From the NCBI GenBank assembly GCA_965230515.1, contig OZ246007.1:1922001-1986000 (forward strand): a stretch of 64,000 nt of DNA, in the 5' to 3' direction. Source of the DNA: JAJFKB01 sp965230515. Lineage in GTDB: Bacteria > Pseudomonadota > Gammaproteobacteria > Pseudomonadales > IMCC2047. The stretch's first letter is position 1. Every line of letters begins with the position of its first letter. Of this stretch, positions 35,288 to 44,050 are shown piece after piece. The notes below the pieces were generated by a model. That model saw nothing but the letters and a program-made list of their open reading frames with translations, was not told the origin of the DNA and searched no databases. The position numbers and the translations under genes are program-made.

Positions 35288-37459
35288 TCAGGTGAGCGGA
35301 TATTCCGGGGAGCTGTTCATAAAATGTCTGAATGCGTCCAGCGGCATTGGCTTGGCCATTAAAAACCCCTGCGCGAACTCACACCCACGGGCCTGCATTA
35401 ACGCCAGCTGTTCTTCATACTCCACGCCTTCGATCACCATATCCAGCTGCAGCGCTTTCGCCATCTGGACAAGCACATCAAACAGGGTTTTATCCTGATC
35501 CGATCCAAGAAGGTTAGCCACAAAACTCTTGTCTATTTTGACAATATCAACCGGGTAGCTACGCAAATAATTGATGCTGGAGTAGCCCGTACCAAAATCA
35601 TCAATGGCGACAGTGAAACCTTCCGATTTGAGATACCGGATTTTATGCAGGTAGTGGTTGTCATCTGACATCAGTAAAGACTCTGTAATTTCCAGAATGA
35701 ACTGATCCGGTGTTAACTGGTAGCGCTGCAATATGGGTAACCACTGTTGTAGCGTTTCATCTCTTTTGAATTCACCGGTACTGCGGTTAACAGACACCTT
35801 AACGTCAATGTTGTCCTGTTGAAGCGCCACCATATCCTGGCATACCTGATCAAGTACCCATAGGCCCAACTGCCGAATAAAGCCCGACTTTTCTGCAATT
35901 GGAATAAAATCTACCGGTGAGATCCAGCCTTTATCCGGATGGCGCCACCTGATCAACGCCTCACAACGGCTGAATCGGCCACTGCGTAAATCGAGTATTG
36001 GTTGATAATGCACCTCAAACTGTTGCTTCTCCAGAGCAGTGATCAGGCTGTGATACATCTCTACATGCTTATCTGCCTGCTGTCGCAGTGAATAATTGAA
36101 AAAATGCAGGGCATTTTTCCCGGAATCTTTGGCAGCATACATGGCCCTGTCGGCATGCTGCATCAGGGTTGACCCGTCGAGACCATCCTGTGGGTAAAAG
36201 GTCAATCCGGCGCTTACCGTGACAATCAAATCATGTCCTTCGACAGAGTAAGGCGCACTCAGATTCTCTATCAGTTTATTCGTCCATAGCTCTGCCTTTA
36301 CAGGATCATCCATACCTCGAAGCACGATAACGAACTCATCGCCACCCAGTCGAGACAGGAAATCGACCGTTCGTATATTCTGTTCCAGCCGTTCGGAAAC
36401 AGCGACAAGCAAGCCATCTCCGATGTTGTGGCCAAGACTATCATTAATATCCTTAAAGTTATCCAGATCAACAAATAACAGACAGAAAGGCTCCGTTTTG
36501 CCATTTCCGGAAAAAGTGATTCGACTCAAATAGCGGTTTAGCTGACTCCTGTTTGGCAAACCGGTGAGATGATCATGATTGGCCTGCAGGTGCAGCTCCG
36601 CGACATGAGATTTAACCAGCGCCCGGCTGCGCAATGTTAAAAAAACCACCCAGCTGGCCAATAGACTCAACGCCAGCCCAACAGTCCATATACGGATAGC
36701 TGGCCCTCGCGCCATCTGCCATCCTGTCTTCGGGAGCAAAGCCATCTCCCAGCGCCCGGAAGGGAGCGAAATATCCATTGTTACCGGATCTTCCTGAAAA
36801 ATACTCTGATCTCCGAAAACAGCGCCCCCATTCGGCTCCTCCTCCAGAAAGCGCCTGATTGCCACTCGATTATCACCGGCCAACTCGTAGATTCCCGCAT
36901 CTTTCAACAGCGCTTCAATCTGTATTACAACCGAAATCAAACCCCATAATGAGTTAGATGATCCATTGGGGAATACCGGGACCCGGGCAATAAGGGCTCT
37001 TCCACCCTGCACCAGGTCTACCGGTCCGGCCAGCACAATCTTGCGTGTTCGAATGGCAAGCATGACCGCATCGCGCTGCTGCTCGTTCTGCCGATAATCA
37101 AGACCGATCGCTTCTTCATTGCTTTTCAGAGGGAACACGTACGCTACCACCAGGTCTGGCGCAATGCCTACATGCCTAACATGAACATCACTTTCAATAT
37201 AATGATTAATCAGCTGCCGAATTTTATTTTCATCTGTTGTGGCGCTCGTCAGTATCTCCGCCTGCAACCCACGCGCCACCACCAAATTCGCACTTATCAG
37301 GCTTTCCAGTCGAGCAGCATGTCCAGCGGCTTTCTGATACAGTTCAAGCCTGAACTGCTGTTGTTTATATTTTTTTTCGGATTGATAAAATCCGTAAACA
37401 CCGATTATCCCTATCGCCAATACCATCAACGATATCAGTAAGCTCTTCCTGCTATTCAT
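35288..37459 (-). CDS. Membrane GGDEF-EAL cyclic-di-GMP protein with CHASE-like sensor
   Basis: 723 residues from ATG 37459. An N-terminal helix (ISLMVLAIGIIGVYGFY) and a second near residue 265 (IWTVGLALSLLASWVVFLTL) frame a periplasmic region of about 230 residues resembling CHASE domains (HVRHVGIAPDLVVAYVFPLKSNEEAIGLDY). Then comes a diguanylate cyclase domain with intact SRLGGDEFVIVL and an EAL phosphodiesterase domain with CEALIRWRHP, ITESLLM, and DDFGTGYSSINYL ... KIDKSFV, all key residues present. Either activity may dominate. The gene stands alone and converges on ogt. Confidence 0.9.
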   Translation of the reverse strand: MNSRKSLLISLMVLAIGIIGVYGFYQSEKKYKQQQFRLELYQKAAGHAARLESLISANLVVARGLQAEILTSATTDENKIRQLINHYIESDVHVRHVGIAPDLVVAYVFPLKSNEEAIGLDYRQNEQQRDAVMLAIRTRKIVLAGPVDLVQGGRALIARVPVFPNGSSNSLWGLISVVIQIEALLKDAGIYELAGDNRVAIRRFLEEEPNGGAVFGDQSIFQEDPVTMDISLPSGRWEMALLPKTGWQMARGPAIRIWTVGLALSLLASWVVFLTLRSRALVKSHVAELHLQANHDHLTGLPNRSQLNRYLSRITFSGNGKTEPFCLLFVDLDNFKDINDSLGHNIGDGLLVAVSERLEQNIRTVDFLSRLGGDEFVIVLRGMDDPVKAELWTNKLIENLSAPYSVEGHDLIVTVSAGLTFYPQDGLDGSTLMQHADRAMYAAKDSGKNALHFFNYSLRQQADKHVEMYHSLITALEKQQFEVHYQPILDLRSGRFSRCEALIRWRHPDKGWISPVDFIPIAEKSGFIRQLGLWVLDQVCQDMVALQQDNIDVKVSVNRSTGEFKRDETLQQWLPILQRYQLTPDQFILEITESLLMSDDNHYLHKIRYLKSEGFTVAIDDFGTGYSSINYLRSYPVDIVKIDKSFVANLLGSDQDKTLFDVLVQMAKALQLDMVIEGVEYEEQLALMQARGCEFAQGFLMAKPMPLDAFRHFMNSSPEYPLT

Positions 37460-37727
37460 CAATATTGACCCGAATTATCCTGACTGGCTAACGGTTTCAG
37501 CCATCTGCGGTAGTGACGACGATTCCATAAGCGCCTGATTATACACGAATGATTCCTGCACTATACAGTAACGTCCAACACAGGACTTCCTTACACGTGA
37601 AGGCGCACACCTCATCACACCGGACATGCTCAATTCGGCTGATCTTATGGATTGACTACCGAGACGATTTGTAAATCTCTACGGCAATCATGTCGGCAAC
37701 CCCTTGACGCTACCAATCTAGGCTAGA

Positions 37728-38048
37728 CTAAAACTGCGACTCCGGAAGCCTAACCACCAACCCATCCAACTCATCGCTCACGGTAATCTGACAACTAAGC
37801 CGGCTGTTTGGCTGACGGTCGTCCACGCAATCTAGCACCTCATCTTCTGTCTCACCGGGCTTCCCCACTATCGCTGCCCATGCGTCATCAACAATGCAAT
37901 GACAGGTCGCGCAGCTGCAACATCCGCCACATTCGGCAACAATACCGTCAATCATATTATCGACCGCCCCCTGCATTACGGTACTACCGTTCTCCACCTG
38001 CACCTCGTATGTTTTACCATCAAACTCTATATACTTGATCAATGCCAT
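37728..38048 (-). CDS. Adrenodoxin/putidaredoxin-type [2Fe-2S] ferredoxin
   Basis: 106 residues with the ligand pattern C-x5-C-x2-C-x36-C (Cys40, Cys46, Cys49, Cys86) and the C-terminal RLPESQF tail common to P450-partner ferredoxins. Such proteins carry electrons from a FAD ferredoxin reductase to a cytochrome P450 or other oxygenase. Neither partner is intact nearby: a reductase remnant lies 58 bp upstream in the same orientation, and no P450 is in the window. The ferredoxin itself has no visible damage. It probably serves partners encoded elsewhere. Confidence 0.9.
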   Translation of the reverse strand: MALIKYIEFDGKTYEVQVENGSTVMQGAVDNMIDGIVAECGGCCSCATCHCIVDDAWAAIVGKPGETEDEVLDCVDDRQPNSRLSCQITVSDELDGLVVRLPESQF

Positions 38049-38106
38049 GTTGCCTGCTCCAATATCTATCCATCAAACCTGAACAATTGTTTTCATCGGC
38101 ACACTT

Positions 38107-38316
38107 TCATCTGCCAGTTTTATTTTTATCGGCCTTTATTCTTTCAGTGATCAGCCGTTTACCCAACATAAAGCCCTGGGGCTTGTTCACCTCATCATAA
38201 CCCTGAAACAATCCCGCTATCTGAAGTGTGACATCATACTGGTCTGAACAGAACCAGGGCAAGGAATGATAAAACGTCTCATTCCCACAATGTAGTAGCG
38301 ACTGCGATTTTAGCCT
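38107..38316 (-). pseudogene. Remnant of a ferredoxin reductase C-terminus
   Basis: Reading the minus strand gives ETFYHSLPWFCSDQYDVTLQIAGLFQGYDEV followed by NKPQGFMLGKRLITERIKAD (interrupted here to keep it short). These are the characteristic C-terminal segments of putidaredoxin-reductase-like FAD enzymes (PWFWSDQYD..LQ.AGL..GYDE, then VN.P.EFMLGKRLI). The roughly 25 residues normally between the two segments are missing, the second Trp of PWFW is Cys, and the FAD/NAD domains upstream are absent. The frame is open for 99 codons but starts in unrelated sequence. I read it as a decayed reductase, formerly cotranscribed with the ferredoxin. Confidence 0.7.
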
Positions 38317-38440
38317 GACCGGGTGCGTTCTGCACGGATTCCAGATGAATTTCCGGTTATTAAGCACTATCGTAATAACAAGTGCACTCACCCACCCCGA
38401 CAACACATGCTCAGCCGATCACAAAGGGGATTAGTCGGCG

Positions 38441-39796
38441 CTATTGCATAATATGTGGTTTAAGGATCGAATAATTGGCTCTGACGGCACCATTATTAAG
38501 ACTATTATTGATAAATTCAGTGATGCTAAAGCCCATAACCGGTCGTGGAATCCTGCTATCATAGGGAAACACATAATCGGGAATAGTCCATTTCAACTTA
38601 CTCACCGAGTCCGCCAGCACACCCGAAAGATTTGTCACATTGACGGCCCCTTCTTCCGCCAGGATGGAGGGCTGACCCTCAAACCGAACTATATTAACCG
38701 CATGACAGATATCCAGTGATGTTGGAACTGGGAATGCAGGAGTAAACTCCGGCCAATGTCTACGATATAGTTTTCCTGCTCCCCAGCTTATTATGGAACC
38801 CCCAGCACTATCTATAGATGTTTCACCATAGGGTTCACCTTCCTCAGGCGAAAAACCAAAGCTGTCACAGTTACGCTGTTCACCATCAATGATAGCTGAG
38901 TGCGCGCGGTAATTTTTGTAGCCATCCAGCGGATAGCTAATCACCCAGTCTGTCGATGCACGGATGGTATCCAGTGTCACCACATCATTAAGCACTCCAC
39001 CTTTCCAGCCCAGCCCCGCACTCAACACCAGCGCCACCGCATCGATCCCTTCCGATGATTCAGGCCTGATTTCCATACCATCCGGCATAATGGCAACTGC
39101 CTCTGTCTCAGCCAGGTTGGGAGATTCATCCAAAGGCGCTGTGTGCGGTATTTTGCGTTGAAACCCTTTGAGTGCTTTGGCGGCGAAGGATGAAGCCAAT
39201 CCCTTTTCAACCTGCACCAGGCCCAGATCACCTGACAACTGAGGTACATACCGAAGTTCATCCAAGCCTACAGTGGGGTGCGGATACCAAACCCCTCCCT
39301 GTTTCCAGCGTTTGCCAAATTCACGACAGTTATCTTCAAACTCTTCAAAGGGCGCGTCAAAGGTTGAAGTCACAGAATAGGCTTCGATCGAACCAGTAGA
39401 AGAATCCAGGTTGAATTCAGTTCCGGGGCCACCCGAAGCGCCATCCCTGGCAACCACACAGCCACCTTCAGCGATACGCAGCACCGTTTGACCCTCTTCG
39501 TTGGTATGGATGCTTGCACGAAACGTGTCATTTCCAAAGCTGTAGATATTGAAGCCGTTAACCGCTGTGCCACGATCACCATCACGAAATCGTATTTTCA
39601 TGATAGCTGCCGAACCACTGATCGTGATGAGTGAACTCCACCCCTTTTGCGATGTGTAAAAAGGAAATATCAGAACTTCTCCCTGATGACTGGCGCTGAG
39701 AGCAATCGCCTGCGCTGGCGCATGCCAAAACGAGGGGGCCAACAACAATAACAGCATGATTCCTTTGAGAAATCCCGGCGCTCGAGTACGCTTCAT
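38441..39796 (-). CDS. Exported protein of unknown function
   Basis: 451 residues. It begins with a clear signal peptide (MKRTRAPGFLKGIMLLLLLAPSFWHAPAQA). The mature part starts GEVLIFPFYTSQKGWSSLITI, followed by KIRFRDGDRGTAVNGFNIYSFGNDTFRASI. I have seen this pattern (a secreted protein opening with xGxVLIFPYYTxxxGxxTLxxI) in uncharacterised surface proteins of marine gammaproteobacteria, but I cannot name a function. Cysteines are few (residues near 112, 155, 310, 365), no lipobox is present, and the body looks beta-rich. Upstream lies the U32 pair on the other strand, downstream the reductase remnant. Confidence 0.65.
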   Translation of the reverse strand: MKRTRAPGFLKGIMLLLLLAPSFWHAPAQAIALSASHQGEVLIFPFYTSQKGWSSLITISGSAAIMKIRFRDGDRGTAVNGFNIYSFGNDTFRASIHTNEEGQTVLRIAEGGCVVARDGASGGPGTEFNLDSSTGSIEAYSVTSTFDAPFEEFEDNCREFGKRWKQGGVWYPHPTVGLDELRYVPQLSGDLGLVQVEKGLASSFAAKALKGFQRKIPHTAPLDESPNLAETEAVAIMPDGMEIRPESSEGIDAVALVLSAGLGWKGGVLNDVVTLDTIRASTDWVISYPLDGYKNYRAHSAIIDGEQRNCDSFGFSPEEGEPYGETSIDSAGGSIISWGAGKLYRRHWPEFTPAFPVPTSLDICHAVNIVRFEGQPSILAEEGAVNVTNLSGVLADSVSKLKWTIPDYVFPYDSRIPRPVMGFSITEFINNSLNNGAVRANYSILKPHIMQ

Positions 39797-40034
39797 CTCG
39801 ATCTCCTTATCGAACTATCTTCATTGATCAGGCGCTCAAAATAGCATAATGACAAGTTCTGGCAAAGCAATTGATTTATCTAGCAATCAACCAATTAACT
39901 CCGCCTCCGCGTTAAGTCGCCGCCCATCACTCTATGACGGACACATGCTGCAGATCAAAATAACGTTCATTCTCCAATTTTTTCAATTCTCGTTATGCTA
40001 TTTTAGTACGATCGTATAGTTTTGCAGGTTTGTA

Positions 40035-40979
40035 ATGCAGCTCATAACCAGTACCAACCGTGTTAATCGAGGTAGTCTGTCACAGATTCCGGAAATCGGC
40101 GTTATGCTGACCGACCTGAGGCTGATCAACCAGCTTAAGACCGCTCAGCCATTATTGGTAAAACCAACCTTGTCAAAATTGGGTTGGCTGGCCATGCCTT
40201 TTGCCGAGGATCTGGCATACTGCAAAATCACCCGGTTTCACATTGGTAATGAGTTTTGCGAACGACTTCTCCCTTCAACCAGTCTGCTTCAGGAGGCCGT
40301 AAACTGGTGCCAGCACAATCAACTTGGCATCACGCTGGTCACACCCATGCTGGCCGATCAAGGCATCTCACGACTGACAGAGCTATTGGCCCGTATTCCC
40401 GATGGCAGCGAGGTAGTCTTTAATGATTTCGGCGTACTGCGACTCATCACGGACAAGTTCAATTCGCTGATACCGGTAGCGGGAAGGCAGATGTGTAAAA
40501 TGATCAAGGATCCGCGCCTGCCCTCCGCAGACTGGGCAAACACCTCACCACCCGGCGCACAATCCGGCTTTTTCCCCCGCCTAATGCAGCGCCTTGGTGT
40601 TAACCACCACGAGACCGAGGTACGCCCCTTTGCCCAAATCACCGATTTTCAGCCGAACGGGCTTGATCTTGGCGTACATTTACCATTTGGTTACACGCTG
40701 AAGGGGCGAATCTGCAAACCGGGGTCGACACATCTTGCCAAAAAGAAAAAGTTTACGCCCGGTCACCCCTGCAGCAAGGAGTGCCTCAGCTATTTCAGCA
40801 AAATGGAACGTCTGGGCACAAAAAGCAGCCATGAGCCGGATACCTTTCTACGCGGCAATACCGTTTTCTATCGTTACCGGAAAGAGCAGGAAGCGGTGCT
40901 GACACAAGCCGTCAACCAGGGCTGGATCAGCCGAATCATCCTGTCGGGAGACTGGAATGAAAATCGTCGCCCCCATTAG
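40035..40979 (+). CDS. U32-related TIM-barrel-like protein
   Basis: 314 residues. It lacks the classical U32 signature but contains EVVFNDFGVLRLITDKFNSLIPVAGRQM ... IKDPR. That resembles the NDWGxLxLL ... PVLGRxLxKxxRDPR segment seen in U32-like proteins of the UbiV type. Cysteines in HPCSKECLSY and in FGNEFCER/AYCKI-like positions could ligate a cluster. The gene overlaps the following U32 gene by 23 bp, as expected for two subunits of one complex. UbiU/UbiV-like anaerobic hydroxylases work as such pairs, but homology to UbiV itself is not evident and the role is open. The short leader follows a TATAGT at 40015. Confidence 0.6.
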   Translation: MQLITSTNRVNRGSLSQIPEIGVMLTDLRLINQLKTAQPLLVKPTLSKLGWLAMPFAEDLAYCKITRFHIGNEFCERLLPSTSLLQEAVNWCQHNQLGITLVTPMLADQGISRLTELLARIPDGSEVVFNDFGVLRLITDKFNSLIPVAGRQMCKMIKDPRLPSADWANTSPPGAQSGFFPRLMQRLGVNHHETEVRPFAQITDFQPNGLDLGVHLPFGYTLKGRICKPGSTHLAKKKKFTPGHPCSKECLSYFSKMERLGTKSSHEPDTFLRGNTVFYRYRKEQEAVLTQAVNQGWISRIILSGDWNENRRPH

Positions 40980-41985
40980 CCGGTTGGCCGAGCTTGAACC
41001 GGTCTTGCAGGCGGGTGCCGATGAGCTTTATTTTGGCATGGTACCCGAAGACTGGACAAAAAAATTTGGGATCTCCAACGCCAGTCGCCGAATGTTTGGC
41101 AATATCACCGATTATGGGGAGATGCGGAAGATTATTGCGTTAACCCGCGAGGCTGGCAAACAGGCGATGCTGACGTTAAATGCTCAGCACTACACGGAAC
41201 AGCAGGCCAACTGTCTGATCGATCTGGCAAAGCGTTTTTCTGACGAAGGTGGCACCGCCATCATTCTGGCCGATGCACCACTGCTCGCAGAATTAAGCTC
41301 TTTAAATCTCCATGCAAGGCTACATTTAAGTTCGATTGCCGCCTGCCGAAATACCGAAGCGGCAAGACTGTTTCAAAGCCTGGGGGCCGATCGCATTATT
41401 TTCCCACGCTATATGCAGCTTCGTGAAATAGCGGAGATGATCAGTGCCGAGCCAACGCTGGAATATGAAGCCTTCGTGCTGAATGACGGTTGCATCTACG
41501 AAGAGGGGGTATGCCACACTATCCACTTGCCTCAGCAATATGGCGGCCCCATCTGTATGGACAACTACCGCCACAGCCTTTATCGCTCGGATGGACGGGA
41601 GATTGATGCTAAAGAACAGCAACGGCTGTCGGAAAATGAAAAAGACTACGCCGAGTGGATCTGGTACAAATTCAGTTGCGGGTTTGCCACTTCAAAAAAC
41701 GGCTACACCTTCGGACCCTGCGGTATTTGCGCCATCGGACAGTTACACCGTGCCGGATTGACCGCCATCAAAATCGCCGGCCGTGAAGCGCCGTTACCAC
41801 GTAAAATCAAAAGCATTGCACTTGTCAGAAACGTCCGTGACCGTGTACTCCAGCGGGATTGTGATAGCACCATTCTTGGCGATGCACAGCAAATCAGAGA
41901 ACGACCGGATCTGTGCCAGTCCGGCTATATGTGCTACTACCCGGAGGTGTTGGACAATGAACCCGCACGCGCAGATGGACTATAA
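40957..41985 (+). CDS. Peptidase U32 family protein
   Basis: 342 residues. MKIVAPISRLAELEPVLQAGADELYFGMVPEDW at the N-terminus is the classic U32 opening, and LHLSSIAACRNTEAARLFQSLGADRIIFPRYMQL is the second barrel signature. Conserved cysteines (NDGCIYEEGVCH, GGPICMDN, FGPCGICAIG) probably hold an Fe-S cluster, as in other U32 proteins (UbiU/V, RlhA, TrhP). The start at 40957 has GGGAG upstream and lies inside the previous gene. Members modify RNA or ubiquinone rather than cleave peptides in known cases; the substrate here is undetermined. Confidence 0.75.
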   Translation: MKIVAPISRLAELEPVLQAGADELYFGMVPEDWTKKFGISNASRRMFGNITDYGEMRKIIALTREAGKQAMLTLNAQHYTEQQANCLIDLAKRFSDEGGTAIILADAPLLAELSSLNLHARLHLSSIAACRNTEAARLFQSLGADRIIFPRYMQLREIAEMISAEPTLEYEAFVLNDGCIYEEGVCHTIHLPQQYGGPICMDNYRHSLYRSDGREIDAKEQQRLSENEKDYAEWIWYKFSCGFATSKNGYTFGPCGICAIGQLHRAGLTAIKIAGREAPLPRKIKSIALVRNVRDRVLQRDCDSTILGDAQQIRERPDLCQSGYMCYYPEVLDNEPARADGL

Positions 41986-42015
41986 AAATCCCCGGTCACC
42001 ACTTGGGTGACCGGG
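41983..42015 (-). terminator. Terminator for the sulfatase operon
   Basis: A perfect 10-bp stem, CCCGGTCACC (41991-42000) with GGTGACCGGG (42006-42015) and 5-nt loop, followed in the minus direction by ATTTTTATAG. It lies about 105 bp beyond the sulfatase stop. Its base overlaps the stop of the convergent U32 gene. Confidence 0.75.
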
Positions 42016-42120
42016 AAAGGGCACATTGGCAACCGGGTAGATAATCACCAGCTACCAATGCGATGGTGCCTTATAAACCGCTTTCCTCGCATACATCTTT
42101 CTGGATAAACATATAAACCA

Positions 42121-43830
42121 CTAATATCCGCTTACCCAATCCGGAAGGATCAGGTTATTTTCCTTTGAATAACGATCCCACAACGATGTTAATTCGCTTA
42201 ACTTTTCAGGATAGGTGGCCGATAAATCCGTAGTTTCCGCCAGATCCTCCTTTAAATTGTATAGCTGCCAACCCCCGGTACCGTAAGGCTGCGGCATATA
42301 CACCAGCTTCCAGTCCCCCTTGCGAATAGCACGCTTACCCATCAGCTCACCGCCCAAAACCCGCTTCCTGGCAACGGTCGGAAGTTTACCGCTCTGAAAC
42401 AGGGACGCCATCGAGATACCGGTCATAGGCTCTATGTTCCGCCCCTTGTACTTTCTACCGGGGTGGATAACACCGGCCAGTTCAAGCAGGGTGGGCGTAA
42501 TATCCAGGACGGATACTAGTTCGTTTTCAATTACGCCAGATCTGAATTTTTTAGGCCCGTAAGCAAAAGCGGATACCCGTGTACCACCCTCATAGGTCAC
42601 CCCTTTGTAGTATTTTATCGCGGGAGAACTCGCTCTCGCCCAACCCCCACCTGCAAAAACATAAGAATCAGGCCTGCCCATATTCTCGTAACTGAAATCA
42701 CTCGATTTATCGATCACTTTACGTATATTGGGGAACACATCCGCCGGGAAAGTAGCGTCAATGTCATGCCCCTCCGCGCCGTTATCGGACATAAAAAGTA
42801 CGACGGTATTGTCTAACAGACCGCTCGCTTTCAAATAGTCAATTACACGTCCGGTGTTTGTGTCGATTTCATCAATCATGGCCGCATATATTTCCATTTG
42901 CCTTGCCTCTACCTTCCTTTGCTCGCCGGTCAACTGCTTCCAGGCACGCATTTTTGGTGGGCGTGGTGCTGGCCTTGAAGATTTTGGCAACAGCCCCAGG
43001 GATTTCTGGCTCTCGAAGCGTTGTTCATGAAGCGTCTCATACCCGTGATCGTAGCGGCCCTTATATTTATCCAAAACATCATCCGGCACCTGTAATGGCC
43101 AATGTGGTGCTGTATAAGCAAGATAGGCGAAGAAGGGTTTTTCGGCCGACCTTCCCTCCTCGATATATTCAATGATTCGGCGGGCATAGAAACGGCTCGA
43201 ATAATCGAAATCCGCGGGCAACTGATTCAGTCTGTAACCATTCTCCCGATAGGGCGCCCTGGCATTCGGTGATGGTGCGTATGCCGGCTTCATGTCACCA
43301 AAATGACTGGCACCACCGGAGAGCATCGAAAACGTGCGGTCAAATCCACGCTGATACGGACTGGTATTGTCAGAGAGTCCCAAATGCCACTTACCTGCCA
43401 TATAGGTGCTATATCCCGCATCCCGCAACAAGCTGGCGATAGTGACCACCCGGTCGTTCAGGTACCCCTCATAGCCCGGCTGCCCTCGCTGGTTAGGTGA
43501 CAGCTCTTCGAGCATATTCCCCAAGCCGGCTTTATGGTGATCTACCCCGGTTAATAGCATTGAACGGGTCGGAGAACAGGTGGGTGCTGTTTGAAAATCA
43601 GTAAACCGAATCCCCGCCATAGCCAATGCGTCGAGGTTTGGCGTTGAGATTTCGCCTCCAAAGCTGCCCAGATCGGTAAACCCCATATCATCGACGACTA
43701 TCAACAAAATATTGGGTCGCTCTGGTACCGAAGACTGCGCCGTCTCTGCCCATGACAATGAAGCCGTTTGCAGCAACAGACCACTCAATAGTAGAAAAAA
43801 GCTGGCCATTCGGAATTTGAGCATAACCAT
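42121..43830 (-). CDS. Periplasmic arylsulfatase (AtsA-like)
   Basis: 569 residues from ATG 43830, preceded by GAGGGAAGGGT and opening a signal peptide (MVMLKFRMASFFLLLSGLLL.. SWAE). The formylglycine motif is CSPTR (Cys85), calcium ligands are in LIVVDDMGF (Asp47, Asp48) and LFMSDNGAEG, and GKWHLG supplies the active-site lysine and histidine. The order GFTDLGSFGGEISTPNLDALA, TGVDHHKAGLGNM and GYEGYLNDRVVTIASLLRDAGY closely follows Pseudomonas AtsA. Activity needs a formylglycine-generating enzyme, not seen here. An upstream open frame of 57 codons is derived from the adjacent mobile element and is unlikely to be translated. It is downstream of a TonB receptor. Confidence 0.88.
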   Translation of the reverse strand: MVMLKFRMASFFLLLSGLLLQTASLSWAETAQSSVPERPNILLIVVDDMGFTDLGSFGGEISTPNLDALAMAGIRFTDFQTAPTCSPTRSMLLTGVDHHKAGLGNMLEELSPNQRGQPGYEGYLNDRVVTIASLLRDAGYSTYMAGKWHLGLSDNTSPYQRGFDRTFSMLSGGASHFGDMKPAYAPSPNARAPYRENGYRLNQLPADFDYSSRFYARRIIEYIEEGRSAEKPFFAYLAYTAPHWPLQVPDDVLDKYKGRYDHGYETLHEQRFESQKSLGLLPKSSRPAPRPPKMRAWKQLTGEQRKVEARQMEIYAAMIDEIDTNTGRVIDYLKASGLLDNTVVLFMSDNGAEGHDIDATFPADVFPNIRKVIDKSSDFSYENMGRPDSYVFAGGGWARASSPAIKYYKGVTYEGGTRVSAFAYGPKKFRSGVIENELVSVLDITPTLLELAGVIHPGRKYKGRNIEPMTGISMASLFQSGKLPTVARKRVLGGELMGKRAIRKGDWKLVYMPQPYGTGGWQLYNLKEDLAETTDLSATYPEKLSELTSLWDRYSKENNLILPDWVSGY

Positions 43831-43903
43831 ACCCTTCCCTCTAAATTGATACCGGGCTGCCGAGAAGGCTGAGCAGCCCGATACCGCTTCCGAGATATGG
43901 TAC

Positions 43904-44050
43904 CTAGCAGGTTGTTGATTTTCGCTCAGGCGACTGCGAGACAAGGCAAAAATGACCGAAAAAGCAGATTTTATAGCTATAAATGAGCATTTTGAGGTCA
44001 TTTTTAACGCAGTATCGAACCGTATGAGTAGAAAACCAACAGCCTGCTAG
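43904..44050. mobile_element. MITE-like palindromic element
   Basis: 147 bp with terminal inverted repeats of 20 bp (43904-43923 versus 44031-44050, 18 of 20 identical; both ends read CTAGCAGG inward). A second internal inverted pair AAAAATGACC (43948-43957) / GGTCATTTTT (43996-44005) makes the whole element foldable into one long hairpin. It has no coding capacity. Both ends carry CTAG, compatible with insertion into and duplication of a CTAG (or TA) target. It separates the TonB receptor from its sulfatase, and the TAG stop codon of the receptor (44047-44049) lies in its right end. Confidence 0.75.

Noticed and set aside
37463..37727. Gap between the GGDEF-EAL gene and the ferredoxin, examined for a P450 remnant
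   Set aside because: No haem-binding FGxGxHxC motif or other P450 segment in the frames I read; nothing else found.
43831..44001. N-terminal extension of the AtsA-like sulfatase frame by 57 codons
   Set aside because: Most of it is the mobile element; the ribosome site and signal peptide at 43830 mark the real start.
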